38,492 nucleotides of DNA from CAZJYI01 sp964550025. Its GTDB lineage: Bacteria > Verrucomicrobiota > Kiritimatiellia > UBA8416 > CAYOBW01. Of the stretch, positions 9,087-16,229 are shown in pieces. The notes beneath the pieces are model-generated. The model was not told the DNA's origin and did no database searches. It saw only the letters and a program-made list of their open reading frames with translations. Position 1 is the stretch's first letter. Each line of letters opens with the position of its first letter. The stretch is taken from NCBI GenBank assembly GCA_964550025.1, contig CAZJYI010000116.1, positions 1 through 38,492 on the forward strand, in the 5' to 3' direction. The translations under genes were made by a program, and so were the position numbers.

Positions 9087-9422
9087 TCATTCACCCCGTA
9101 GCGCACGTTGTATAAGGACCTCTTCCAGGTCACGTCGCCGGTCCGGCACAGCGACGATACCAACCGTCTCCCCGGAGATACGGAAGAAGACCCCGTAGGG
9201 CCGCATGACGAGTTCCCGGTATGCCGTCACGCCGCATACCCGAAGCTCAGGAACCACCCGGCAACGCGTCGGGCGTGCAATCAGCTTGTCGATACGTGCG
9301 ATGATCTTCTCGTAGACCGCCATGGCTGCATCGACGGAGTCCCGAGCGGCAATGTACTGGAGAATCTCATCGAGGTCGTGCCGCGCAACCGGGGCCCATT
9401 CGATCCGGTAGCGCTCAGTCAT
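9087..9422 (-). CDS. ParE/RelE-family toxin
   Basis: The 111-residue protein has the compact ParE/RelE fold pattern: an N-terminal strand YRIEWAPVARHDLDEI, a helical pair ending in PTRCRVVPEL, then VTAYRELVMRPYGVFFRI and a last strand GIVAVPDRRRDLEEVL. Members poison gyrase (ParE) or cleave mRNA on the ribosome (RelE). Which applies here cannot be told. Its start overlaps the end of the upstream antitoxin gene by 8 bases, as expected of a translationally coupled toxin-antitoxin pair. The order antitoxin then toxin is the standard one. Confidence 0.88.
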   Translation of the reverse strand: MTERYRIEWAPVARHDLDEILQYIAARDSVDAAMAVYEKIIARIDKLIARPTRCRVVPELRVCGVTAYRELVMRPYGVFFRISGETVGIVAVPDRRRDLEEVLIQRALRGE

Positions 9423-9699
9423 CTCGGAGCGCCTTCAGCGTCTTCTCGAAACGCAGCTTGGCTTCAGCATGGTCAACGCCCCTTCCAGACCGGAGCTCCC
9501 CGTCGCCCTGGGAGACGATCTTCAGCAGGTGCAGGGCCTGGCGCTGCTCCTCGTAGGATTCGATGTCCTGCAGAACCGCGGTGGCACGGCCGTTCTGGGT
9601 GATCACTATGGGCTGTCGGGCCGTTGCCGCCTGCCGGATAAGCTGTGCGCTCTTCGTCTTGAGTACCGTCACCGGCTCGATGCACTGTCTCGTGTCCAT
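9415..9699 (-). CDS. Phd/YefM-family antitoxin
   Basis: The 94-residue protein reads MDTRQCIEPVTVLKTKSAQL and continues with IVITQNGRATAVLQDIESYE, the typical Phd/YefM DNA-binding N-terminal domain. A less conserved C-terminal tail is expected to wrap the toxin. The ATG at 9699 has GGAGG five bases upstream, so I prefer it over an upstream start 11 codons earlier that would lie in the promoter transcript leader. By family knowledge it represses its own operon. Two direct copies of CCGAATAT 12 bases apart overlap the -10 region and may be the operator. Confidence 0.9.
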   Translation of the reverse strand: MDTRQCIEPVTVLKTKSAQLIRQAATARQPIVITQNGRATAVLQDIESYEEQRQALHLLKIVSQGDGELRSGRGVDHAEAKLRFEKTLKALRDD

Positions 9700-9722
9700 G
9701 ATCGCCTCCAGCTTTGAACCCG

Positions 9723-9751
9723 AATATAGCACCGAATATGGATGCTGTCAA
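9723..9751 (-). promoter_or_regulatory. Promoter and possible operator of the toxin-antitoxin operon
   Basis: On the minus strand, TTGACA (9746-9751) and TATATT (9723-9728) are spaced by 17 bases, near consensus. Direct repeats of CCGAATAT (plus strand, 9720-9727 and 9732-9739) overlap the -10 box and spacer. The -35 box overlaps the left copy of a 9-base direct repeat that flanks the neighbouring inverted-repeat element. Confidence 0.75.
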
Positions 9752-9755
9752 TGGG

Positions 9756-9901
9756 GGGGGGCGCATCTGCGATTTGGTGCGTATGTCGAGCCCTGACGCT
9801 TGGGAACCGCCTCACGGCGGCACTACGAACGAGTTGGCATCTGTTTGTAGTGCGCTCGTAAGAGCGTATCCCACAGTGTGCACCAAATCGCAGATGCGCC
9901 C
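9756..9901. mobile_element. MITE-like element with 22-bp terminal inverted repeats enclosing a REP pair
   Basis: Perfect 22-base inverted repeats lie at 9759-9780 and 9880-9901. The outside is flanked by a direct 9-base repeat GTCAATGGG (9747-9755 and 9902-9910), compatible with a target duplication; three extra G separate the left copy from the repeat. Inside are two GTAGTGC-headed palindromes in opposite orientation (one ending 9825, one beginning 9848). No coding capacity. The long G run may be affected by sequencing slippage. Confidence 0.65.
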
Positions 9902-9945
9902 GTCAATGGGAGCTGATGGGGCGGACATCTCCGGAGGTGCTTCCG

Positions 9946-10818
9946 CTACGGGGCAAGCGGAACAACGGCCTTGGCGCGATAGACCTGTTTGTCGGCACCG
10001 GCAGAGGGCACCTCGCGTGTCATCGTCGCGCCGCTGTCGGGCGGCATCAAACCCAAGCCGCTGTCGGACCAGGCGGTTGCACCGCTCAACGCTGCCGCGC
10101 GCTCCAGGCGATAGTGCCGGGTCTGCTCGACGGTCCACGCCACGGAGTCCTTGCCCCCCGCGGTCTGCTCCATGGCGGTGATCCGCAAAGACGCACCGGC
10201 GCTGTCCGGATCGGTATCGCCGCCGTACTCGGCCACGTCGGACGCGCCGTCGCCATCGTGGTCCCCGGTCGCGGTGAGCGTGGTCGTGTTGCCCACCTTT
10301 GCGTATTCCCACGCGTCGGGAATGTCGTCGCCGTCCGTGTCGGGACCGGGATCCAGCGTTTCCGTCCGGACGTAGGCGTGAATGTTGCTCAGGCTGATCC
10401 AACCGATGTTGGCGCCATAGGCGTAGCCGCTGAGAACTCCCGTCAGAAGGTCGACCCCGGCGGCGCCGTTGGTTTCAAAATTGATCCAGCCGATGTTGGC
10501 GCCGTACGCGTAGCCGCGCAGGTTGCCCATGCCGTCGTGGTTGACGCCGTAGTCGGTGGCGGAGAGGTTCGAGTACGCGTACCCGTTGTCTGGAGAACCG
10601 TCGCCCAGGCAGATCCAGCCGACGTTTCCGCCGTACATGTAGCCGGAACAGTACGCCTGCCCGATCACCGCGCCGTTGGTAATGTCCCCGCGAGCGTTCA
10701 CCCAGCCGATATTGGCGCCATGGGCATACCGATTGTTCGCATCGATCGTCGAGTCGGCACAAACGGACAACACCGCCGCAAGCAGACACACTGCCGCAAC
10801 TCGTATCATCTTCTTCAT
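9946..10818 (-). CDS. Secreted GANIGWI-repeat protein with calcium-binding-type repeats
   Basis: The 290-residue protein begins MKKMIRVAAVCLLAAVLSVC, a signal peptide. Residues 31-145 hold five tandem units around Y-A-Y-G-A-N-I-G-W-[IV]: clear copies at 31-41, 60-70, 103-113 and 132-142 and a degenerate one at 80-92. The units are 20-29 residues apart. Then come two Asp-rich EF-hand/thrombospondin type 3-like loops, DTDGDDIPDAWE and DHDGDGASDVAEY (about 160-198). The last ~80 residues form a beta-rich tail with the pattern YRLERAAAL...W. I do not know an assigned function; a cell-surface or extracellular beta-structure is likely. The upstream reading frame is longer, but the signal peptide and a GGGAGG site fix the start. 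The TAG stop is part of a GTAGCGG palindrome head. Confidence 0.8.
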   Translation of the reverse strand: MKKMIRVAAVCLLAAVLSVCADSTIDANNRYAHGANIGWVNARGDITNGAVIGQAYCSGYMYGGNVGWICLGDGSPDNGYAYSNLSATDYGVNHDGMGNLRGYAYGANIGWINFETNGAAGVDLLTGVLSGYAYGANIGWISLSNIHAYVRTETLDPGPDTDGDDIPDAWEYAKVGNTTTLTATGDHDGDGASDVAEYGGDTDPDSAGASLRITAMEQTAGGKDSVAWTVEQTRHYRLERAAALSGATAWSDSGLGLMPPDSGATMTREVPSAGADKQVYRAKAVVPLAP

Positions 10819-11144
10819 ACAACCTGCCTCCCCCCGGGCATCAGGGATTTGTTCACCAGACAGATGGCTCACCGTGCCACCACAGGGAGGATGCCGCAAC
10901 GGGACCGCGAAGTCAAGCTCTCGACTCTCCACTCGCCAACTGCCGGTCCAAACGCAGGACGCTCCGCAGGATCGGCGAGAAAGAGGAGTGCGAGTACGAT
11001 ACGCGAAACCGATCTTCAGTTCGAAGTTCACTGTTCGATGTTCCATGTTCGACGTTCACTCCCGAAATAGCACAGTCAAAGGGAAAGCGAGCGTGCCACT
11101 CGCCACTTGCCTCCCGCCACTGGCCACAGGCATACTCAGTTGCC
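10819..11144. other. Spacer between the GANIGWI protein and the DUF4846 gene
   Basis: The spacer lies between divergent genes, so both promoters must be here, but no clear -35/-10 pair was found. The only structure seen is a word-like repeat at 11011-11061 made of variants of GTTCGATGTTCCAT with a period near 10 bases. Confidence 0.5.
11011..11061. repeat. Word-like repeat block (TGTTCGATGTTCCATG variants)
   Basis: Consecutive degenerate units TTCAGTTCGAAGTTCACTG, TTCGATGTTCCATG and TTCGACGTTCACT follow each other with about 10-base periodicity. It is unrelated in sequence to the block at 3914-4048 but has the same style. Confidence 0.6.
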
Positions 11145-12020
11145 ATGAGATGCCCAGGACTGCCGTTCGTGCTCGCCGCCCTGACCGCCCTGACCGCGAC
11201 TGCCCGGGCCAACGGCAAGCCCTACCCCTGGCTGTCGGGCCGGCCCGATGCCACCATCGGTTCCCGGTTTGCCGCACCGGACGGTTACCGCAGGACTCGT
11301 CTCGTTCCGGGCTGCTTCGGCCAGTGGCTGCGCTGCCTCCCGCTGAAACCGGCCGGGACGCCCGTTCGCCTGTATGACGGCCGAAAGAAACCGAACCAGG
11401 ATGCCCATGCAGCAGTGGTCGACATCGATGTGGGCCGCCGTGATCTGCAGCAGTGCGCCGACGCCGTCATGCGGCTGCGCGCCGAGTTCCTGTTGTTCAG
11501 CGGCCGGATCCGGGACATTCATTTCAACTTCACGTCGGGTGACAGGGCATCCTACATGCGATGGCGCAACGGCTACCGGCCCACCGTGCGGGGCAATAGC
11601 GTGTCGTGGTCCCGGCGGCGCGGCATCGACGCGTCCTACGCCAGCTTCAGAAGCTACCTCAACACCGTCTTCGCCTACGCCGGAACGCTGTCGCTATCCC
11701 GCGAGCTGCCGACGCGGAGCATCGCGGCCATGCAGACCGGCGACGTGTTCATCCAGGGCGGTTCCCCGGGGCACGCCGTGATCGTCGTCGACATGGCGCG
11801 GAACGCGGCCGGGGAGACGGTTTTCCTGCTGGCACAGAGCTACATGCCCGCGCAGAACGTCCACATCCTGAAGAACCCGTCCGATCCGCGCCTGTCCCCG
11901 TGGTACCGGGTGCCGAAGGGCACCACGCTCCGCACGCCGGAGTGGACATTCAAGACCTCGGATCTGAAGGGGTTCGAAGCGACTCAGCCGACCGGTGTTC
12001 GAGGTCACAGTCACGAATGA
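11145..12020 (+). CDS. DUF4846 domain-containing secreted protein
   Basis: The 291-residue protein has a signal peptide (about 1-23) and matches the DUF4846 pattern: FGQWLRCLPLKPAG, then VRLYDGRKKPNQDAHAAVVD, then VGRRDLQQCADAVMRLRAE. Later parts include a region with FNFTSGDRASYMRW and a C-terminal VFIQGGSPGHAVIVVDMA with a conserved Gly-His that may belong to an NlpC/P60-like or similar active site. That assignment is inference. The family has no firmly known biochemical role. It is the only plus-strand gene in this part and stands alone. No strong ribosome-binding site is visible before the ATG. Confidence 0.85.
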   Translation: MRCPGLPFVLAALTALTATARANGKPYPWLSGRPDATIGSRFAAPDGYRRTRLVPGCFGQWLRCLPLKPAGTPVRLYDGRKKPNQDAHAAVVDIDVGRRDLQQCADAVMRLRAEFLLFSGRIRDIHFNFTSGDRASYMRWRNGYRPTVRGNSVSWSRRRGIDASYASFRSYLNTVFAYAGTLSLSRELPTRSIAAMQTGDVFIQGGSPGHAVIVVDMARNAAGETVFLLAQSYMPAQNVHILKNPSDPRLSPWYRVPKGTTLRTPEWTFKTSDLKGFEATQPTGVRGHSHE

Positions 12021-12039
12021 CAAGGCAACCCCGGACTCC

Positions 12040-12087
12040 GGGGACAGACCTGCACGCCTCCGGGTGTTAGATGTGGCCCATCGACTA
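12040..12087 (+). repeat. Direct repeat, left copy, next to the AAA ATPase gene
   Basis: Starts with GGGGACAGACC, TGCACGCCTCCGGGTG and AGATGTGG and ends in CGACTA. The right copy lies at 14025-14071 in the same orientation with a few indels and substitutions. A related GGGACAGG...CCCTGCACGGCC sequence follows at 12091-12118. Confidence 0.75.
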
Positions 12088-12139
12088 CGACGGGACAGGG
12101 ACAGGCCCTGCACGGCCGTCCTACGTCTGGCGGCTCGGC

Positions 12140-13681
12140 TCAGGCGCCGACGATGTGCAGCCGCCGTCCACCCGATTCCTCGGTCTCCCAGTAGATCCGC
12201 TCGTCCCAGCTCCTGCCGGGCGTGCGGTCGAAGAGGACGAGCCAGCCTTCCTCGGCGTGGAGTTTGTCGATGTAGTCGGCCAGTTGCCGAAGGCCCTCGG
12301 TGCGCGACTTCTCGCCGCGATGGAGCTTCAGCTCGATCGGGTATCTGCCTCCGGCGTATGTTACGCATAGGTCCACGCGACGCGTGCCCGTAGCAAACTC
12401 CCGCGCCAAGTCCGCGCCGCCGTTCAGAACGCGCTGCAGGAAGGCCATCAGAATCAGGTGCGGCGCCGCCTCCTTGTACCGGAAGCGTTCCACCCACGCC
12501 TCGCTGTTCTCGCGCCAGAATGCCTGGAACCCTTCGAGCAACCCCCGCATGTCAATGCGCTCTCCGTCCATCCAGCGGTTTTCGTACGACGCAGAGAGGT
12601 CCTGTTGTGCATCGTAATTCAGCATTCGCGCAATGACTTCGGCGTAGATCGGATTGGCCGGGAGAATCGTTCCCTTATCTTCACGCACCATACCCAGATC
12701 GCGAACATAGAGGTAATCGTCCGAGAGCCGCTCAATCCTGGACTCCGCGCCCAGCAGGATGGGTTGGATGACCTTGCGCACGCGTTCTTCCTTCAGTCGT
12801 TCCAGCAAGCTGTCGATGTGCGTGTCCCGCCGTAGCATCAGCCGCTGGGCCGCGTCGTCGATCAGGTCGGCCGGGACGGGCTTGGATACGTCGTCGCCGA
12901 GAATCGCCTCCACGACTTCGGCCGCCAGCGCATTGACCAGCCACGGTTGGCCCTGCGTCAGATCGAATGCCCGTTCAACCGCTTCGGGCGGAAAGGCCTG
13001 GCCCGTCTCCTCGGCGTGCTGCGCGTAGAGGCAGCCGACCTCTTCAAGGGTGAAACCGCGCAGTCCAAGGGAGGACTTCACGATGTTGAACGGACTGGCC
13101 GAGCCGAGCGTGTCACCGCCCGGCCGGACCTGCGCCTTGTAGTCACGGATGTCACGCATCCCCACCAGTGCCAGCGAGTGTACGTACGGAATGCGGGCCC
13201 GGTTCACGTATCCGTCGCGGAGCTGCCGCAAAAAGGTGACCAGCGTTTGCCCGGAAAGACAGTCCGCTTCGTCGAAGAGAACCACGACCGGCCGGTCGGC
13301 TTGCGCGCAGAGGTCTCCTAGAAAGCACTTGAGCATCGTGTTCGGGTCGCCCCGCCGTGAGGGCATGCGGGCTTTCAACCCGGGATGGTAGTAGATCATC
13401 GATTCCAGCGCGCTCACGACGGCCGGAATCCCCCGCTCCGGCTCATCAAACCCCTGCGCGCTCTCGATCGAGCAGTAGAGAGCATGATAGCGTCCGAACG
13501 CGTTCAGGTCCCGCTCCAACGCGTTGAGCAGCGTCGTCTTTCCCGTCTGGCGCGCCGCATGGATCACGAAGAACTGCTTGCCGTCCACCAAGGCACGGAC
13601 GCCCGGACAGCGCTCCTCAGACGGCAGCATGTAATGCTCGCCCGGAATACACGGCCCCGTTGTGTTGAAGGTGCGTGTCAT
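12140..13681 (-). CDS. AAA ATPase with C-terminal PD-(D/E)XK nuclease-like domain
   Basis: The 513-residue protein starts MTRTFNTTGPCIPGEHYMLP, the typical opening of the AAA-ATPase-like family often found as lone accessory genes. Walker A is HAARQTGKTTL (41-51), Walker B is VVVLFDEAD (132-140). A sensor and winged-helix-like middle follows. The C-terminal 80 residues carry RRVDLCVTY and YPIELKL, giving Asp437, Glu450 and Lys452 in the arrangement of a PD-(D/E)XK nuclease. Members are widespread and mobile; proposed roles include defence or mobile-element biology, but none is established. The frame continues to a GTG at 13711, but family starts match the ATG chosen here. Direct repeats at 12040-12087 and 14025-14071 bracket the gene, suggesting it arrived as a unit. 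Confidence 0.85.
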   Translation of the reverse strand: MTRTFNTTGPCIPGEHYMLPSEERCPGVRALVDGKQFFVIHAARQTGKTTLLNALERDLNAFGRYHALYCSIESAQGFDEPERGIPAVVSALESMIYYHPGLKARMPSRRGDPNTMLKCFLGDLCAQADRPVVVLFDEADCLSGQTLVTFLRQLRDGYVNRARIPYVHSLALVGMRDIRDYKAQVRPGGDTLGSASPFNIVKSSLGLRGFTLEEVGCLYAQHAEETGQAFPPEAVERAFDLTQGQPWLVNALAAEVVEAILGDDVSKPVPADLIDDAAQRLMLRRDTHIDSLLERLKEERVRKVIQPILLGAESRIERLSDDYLYVRDLGMVREDKGTILPANPIYAEVIARMLNYDAQQDLSASYENRWMDGERIDMRGLLEGFQAFWRENSEAWVERFRYKEAAPHLILMAFLQRVLNGGADLAREFATGTRRVDLCVTYAGGRYPIELKLHRGEKSRTEGLRQLADYIDKLHAEEGWLVLFDRTPGRSWDERIYWETEESGGRRLHIVGA

Positions 13682-13847
13682 CCTCGAAACTCTAGCGCAC
13701 TCCCCGTGCACACGACAAGGTGAATTGACGCCGGCAAGACGCTCCTCCCCGCCTCGCCAATCCTACTCGCACTCGTCCCACTCGCATATCCCGCGGAGCG
13801 ACGGGCAGGGATGGGGACAGACCCCGTACGGGACCCCGCACGGCCCG

Positions 13848-13900
13848 ACGGGAGGGGAAACCGCGGAATGTTGAACACTGAATGATGAATACTGAACTGA
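13848..13900 (+). repeat. Dispersed word-like repeat, copy 1
   Basis: Begins ACGGGAGGGGAAACCGC and continues as TTGAACACTGAATGATGAA and TACTGAACTGA. A second, diverged copy with the same lead-in and order is at 30067-30116. The shared lead-in shows that the whole unit, not just the short word, is dispersed. Confidence 0.65.
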
Positions 13901-14024
13901 GATGCCGGAATTACGGGGTAGTTCGGAGCGACAAGGGACGGACCACACACACTCTCCCTCCCCCCTACTCTCACCCCTACTCTAGCCCGTACTCTCCCGA
14001 GAGCAGGGGCTGGCGGGAGCGAGA

Positions 14025-14071
14025 GGGGACAGACCCTGCACGCCTCCGGGTGAGATGTGGACCAGCGACTA
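14025..14071 (+). repeat. Direct repeat, right copy, next to the AAA ATPase gene
   Basis: Matches 12040-12087 along nearly its whole length: GGGGACAGACC, TGCACGCCTCCGGGTG, AGATGTGG, CGACTA. The two copies lie about 2 kb apart with only the ATPase gene and further GGGACAG palindromes between them. Confidence 0.75.
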
Positions 14072-14166
14072 GCGACTTGCGACTCGTGTCTCTTTGGCGT
14101 CGGAATGCGTGGGGAGCACTTCACCAGATCACAAATCAAGAATCGCTAATCCTCAATCATTCCCTC

Positions 14167-14195
14167 TTGACACGTTACATACTCATCAGTATGTT
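14167..14195 (+). promoter_or_regulatory. Promoter and operator of the TetR-led gene cluster
   Basis: TTGACA (14167-14172) and TATGTT (14190-14195) are 17 bases apart. A perfect palindrome with 7-base arms ACATACT and AGTATGT around CATC lies at 14177-14194, covering the spacer and the -10 box. Its size and place are those of an operator bound by a TetR-type dimer, so autorepression of the cluster is likely. Confidence 0.85.
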
Positions 14196-14218
14196 TCGCG
14201 CCAATCAAAGGACCTTCC

Positions 14219-14821
14219 ATGCCCAGAGATGCCAGCCACATGCCCCTCAGACTGGCCGAAGCGGCTTACGAGCTGTTTGCCGAGAACGGCATGAACGACG
14301 TAACTCTCGATCAGGTTGCCGCGCGCGCCGGGGTGACCAAGGGATCGCTCTATTGCCACTACCGCTCCAAGCACGAGCTGATCGTCGCGGCCTGCAATCA
14401 CTACTACCGCACCTACCAGGTGACGGTCAACGCATTGCTCACGCCCCTCACCGACCCGATCGAACGGCTGCGGAGCGTGTTGGAGCTCTCCGTGCGCAAC
14501 TGCGTCGTCGACCGCAAGAGCCGTGTTTTCACGACGGACGTCTGGGCCATGGCCCTTCAGGACGAGCAGATTCGCGCCGGGTGGGCGCAGTTCTACAACA
14601 CGGTCCGCGACATGTTCGTCGGCCTCGTCACGGCCGCCGACACCGCGGGCGCCCTCACCACGCCCGATCCGCGCCGTGCGGTCAACCTGATGCTCGACGC
14701 GCTCGAAGGCGTGAAGATTCGCGCCTCGTTCGAACCCGCCATTGCCGCCCCGTCGGAACAGGAGGCGATCGTGGAGGGACTCATGGGGATCTTGAACGTA
14801 AAGGAGGAAGTACCTGCATGA
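14219..14821 (+). CDS. TetR/AcrR-family transcriptional regulator
   Basis: The 200-residue regulator has the TetR N-terminal helix-turn-helix at about 10-56: LRLAEAAYELFAENG, DVTLDQVAARAGVTKGSLYCHY and RSKHELIVA. The C-terminal ~140 residues are the variable ligand-binding and dimer part. An AAGGA site precedes the ATG. A palindromic operator overlaps its own -10 box. Its TGA overlaps the ATG of the oxidoreductase gene by four bases (ATGA), so the two are co-translated. By family rule it represses until a small molecule binds; a sugar or sugar derivative processed by the downstream enzymes is an inference. Confidence 0.93.
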   Translation: MPRDASHMPLRLAEAAYELFAENGMNDVTLDQVAARAGVTKGSLYCHYRSKHELIVAACNHYYRTYQVTVNALLTPLTDPIERLRSVLELSVRNCVVDRKSRVFTTDVWAMALQDEQIRAGWAQFYNTVRDMFVGLVTAADTAGALTTPDPRRAVNLMLDALEGVKIRASFEPAIAAPSEQEAIVEGLMGILNVKEEVPA

Positions 14822-16116
14822 ACAACAGCAGACTATCTCGCCGCCGTTTTCTCGGCGCCACGTCGGCAGCCCTGGCGGCGCCGGCCATTGTCCCGTCCTC
14901 GGTTTTTGGCGCTGATGCGCCGAGCAACCGCATCGGGGTCGGCACGATCGGCGTGGGCAGCCGCGGCAGCGGCCACACCAATTCGGCGTTGCGCATGCCT
15001 GGAATGCAGGTGCTCGCCGTGTGCGACGCGTACGCATCGAAGGCCGACGGCATGAAGCGCAAGGTCGAACAGTACTACGCAAAGGCCAAAGGGCAGGGCC
15101 AGTACAAGGGGTGCACGAGCCACCAGGACTTCCGCGAGCTTCTGGCGCGCGCCGACATCGACGCCGTTTTCATCGCCTCCCCCGAGAACTGGCACGGTGT
15201 GCAGATGGCCGCCGCCGCGAGGGCCGGCAAAGACGTCTACGGTGAAAAGTCGCTGACGCACACTATCCCCGAAGGGCGCGCACTGATCGATACGGTGCGC
15301 CGCTACGGCACGGTGTTCCAGGCCGGCACGCAGCAGCGCTCGGACGGCCGGTTCCGCCTGGCCTGCGAGTTGGCCCGCAACGGCTACCTGGGCAAGGTCA
15401 CCGACGTGCACGTCGGCGTCCCCGGCGGCCGCGCGAAACCCGGCGTGTGGCCGGTGGTTCCGCCGCCAAAGGAAATCGACTACGACGTGTGGCTCGGCCC
15501 GGCGCAATGGAAACCGTATCGCGACGGGCTCTGCTCCTACCAATGGTACTTCGTGGCCGACTACTGCGTCGGCTGGATTGCCTCGTGGGGCGTTCATCAC
15601 ATGGACATCGCCATGTGGGGCATGCCGGAGCTGCACCAGGGACAGGTCGAGGTCGAGGGCAAGGCCAAGTTCTTCAACGGAACGGCGGACGTCTCCTATG
15701 ACTGGGACACAACCACCACGACGAAGAGCGGCCTGCGCCTGCACTTCGTCGACAACAGGAAGAGCCACGGGCAGGGCTGCCGGTTCATCGGCGACAAAGG
15801 GTGGGTACACGTCCGACGCGGCGGCATCTCGGCCAGCGACCCCGAGTTGCTACGCATCAAGATGAAGCCGGGCGACACGCACCTGCAGGTCTCGCGAGGC
15901 CACCACCAGGACTTCTTCGACCGCATGCACGACCGCCGCGACCCGGTGGCCACCGTGGAAGCCTGCCACCGCGCCACGGCCCTGACCGTCGTGGCCGACA
16001 TCGCCACCCGCCTGGGCCGCAAGGTGGTCTGGGACTGGGACAAGGAGCAATTCATAGACGACGGAATCGCCAACCGAATGCTCACCCGCACGCTGCGAGC
16101 CCCATGGCGAGTATGA
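14818..16116 (+). CDS. Tat-exported Gfo/Idh/MocA-family oxidoreductase
   Basis: The 432-residue protein opens with a twin-arginine signal (SRLSRRRFLGATSAALAAPA), so it should fold with its cofactor before export. A Rossmann domain starts at IGVGTIGVGSRGSGH and continues through a catalytic-type EKSLTHT (usually EKP). The C-terminal half holds DYDVWLGPAQW and WGVHHMDIAMWGM, typical of the secreted PVC members of the family. These enzymes oxidise or reduce sugars with tightly bound NAD(P). AAGGAGG lies upstream of the ATG, with a 4-base overlap with the TetR gene. The substrate is unknown; the GH4 enzyme downstream suggests a glycoside-derived sugar. Confidence 0.92.
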   Translation: MNNSRLSRRRFLGATSAALAAPAIVPSSVFGADAPSNRIGVGTIGVGSRGSGHTNSALRMPGMQVLAVCDAYASKADGMKRKVEQYYAKAKGQGQYKGCTSHQDFRELLARADIDAVFIASPENWHGVQMAAAARAGKDVYGEKSLTHTIPEGRALIDTVRRYGTVFQAGTQQRSDGRFRLACELARNGYLGKVTDVHVGVPGGRAKPGVWPVVPPPKEIDYDVWLGPAQWKPYRDGLCSYQWYFVADYCVGWIASWGVHHMDIAMWGMPELHQGQVEVEGKAKFFNGTADVSYDWDTTTTTKSGLRLHFVDNRKSHGQGCRFIGDKGWVHVRRGGISASDPELLRIKMKPGDTHLQVSRGHHQDFFDRMHDRRDPVATVEACHRATALTVVADIATRLGRKVVWDWDKEQFIDDGIANRMLTRTLRAPWRV

Positions 16117-16146
16117 ACGTCCAGCACCACCGGTTTTCAGCGACAG

Positions 16147-16220
16147 TGACGCCGGTTTCCAGCGACAGTAGCGCCGGCTTTCAGCCGGTGACAAGTGACG
16201 CCGGCTTTCAGCCGGCACGG
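16147..16220 (+). repeat. Tandem GCCGGCTTTCAGCCGG palindromes
   Basis: Three close units, GACGCCGGTTTCCAGCGAC, then a GTAG-headed one with arms CCGGCT/AGCCGG (16168-16192), then GACGCCGGCTTTCAGCCGGC, follow in direct orientation; a fourth degenerate unit lies just before. The block fills the space between the oxidoreductase and HEAT-ThuA genes and ends 10 bases before the latter's start. Confidence 0.7.
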
Positions 16221-16229
16221 AGACAACCT

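Larger units (their letters stand above)
13682..14166. other. Repeat-rich spacer between the ATPase gene and the TetR promoter
   Basis: No gene fits. The spacer holds word-like repeats built on CTCGCACTCGTCCCACTCG (13756-13785), a GGGGACAGACCCC/GGGACCCC palindrome (13813-13836), the TGAACACTGAATGATGAATA block (13848-13900), a pyrimidine-rich CCCCTACTCTCACCCCTACTCT stretch (13967-13999, given in part), and the right copy of the direct repeat (14025-14071). Confidence 0.6.

Noticed and set aside
13882..14817. N-terminal extension of the oxidoreductase frame
   Set aside because: The extension runs through the TetR gene in another frame; the Tat signal and ribosome-binding site place the start at 14818.
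15801..16229. N-terminal extension of the HEAT-ThuA frame
   Set aside because: It overlaps the oxidoreductase gene and then translates palindromic repeats (AGFQP-type peptides). A signal peptide starts at 16230.
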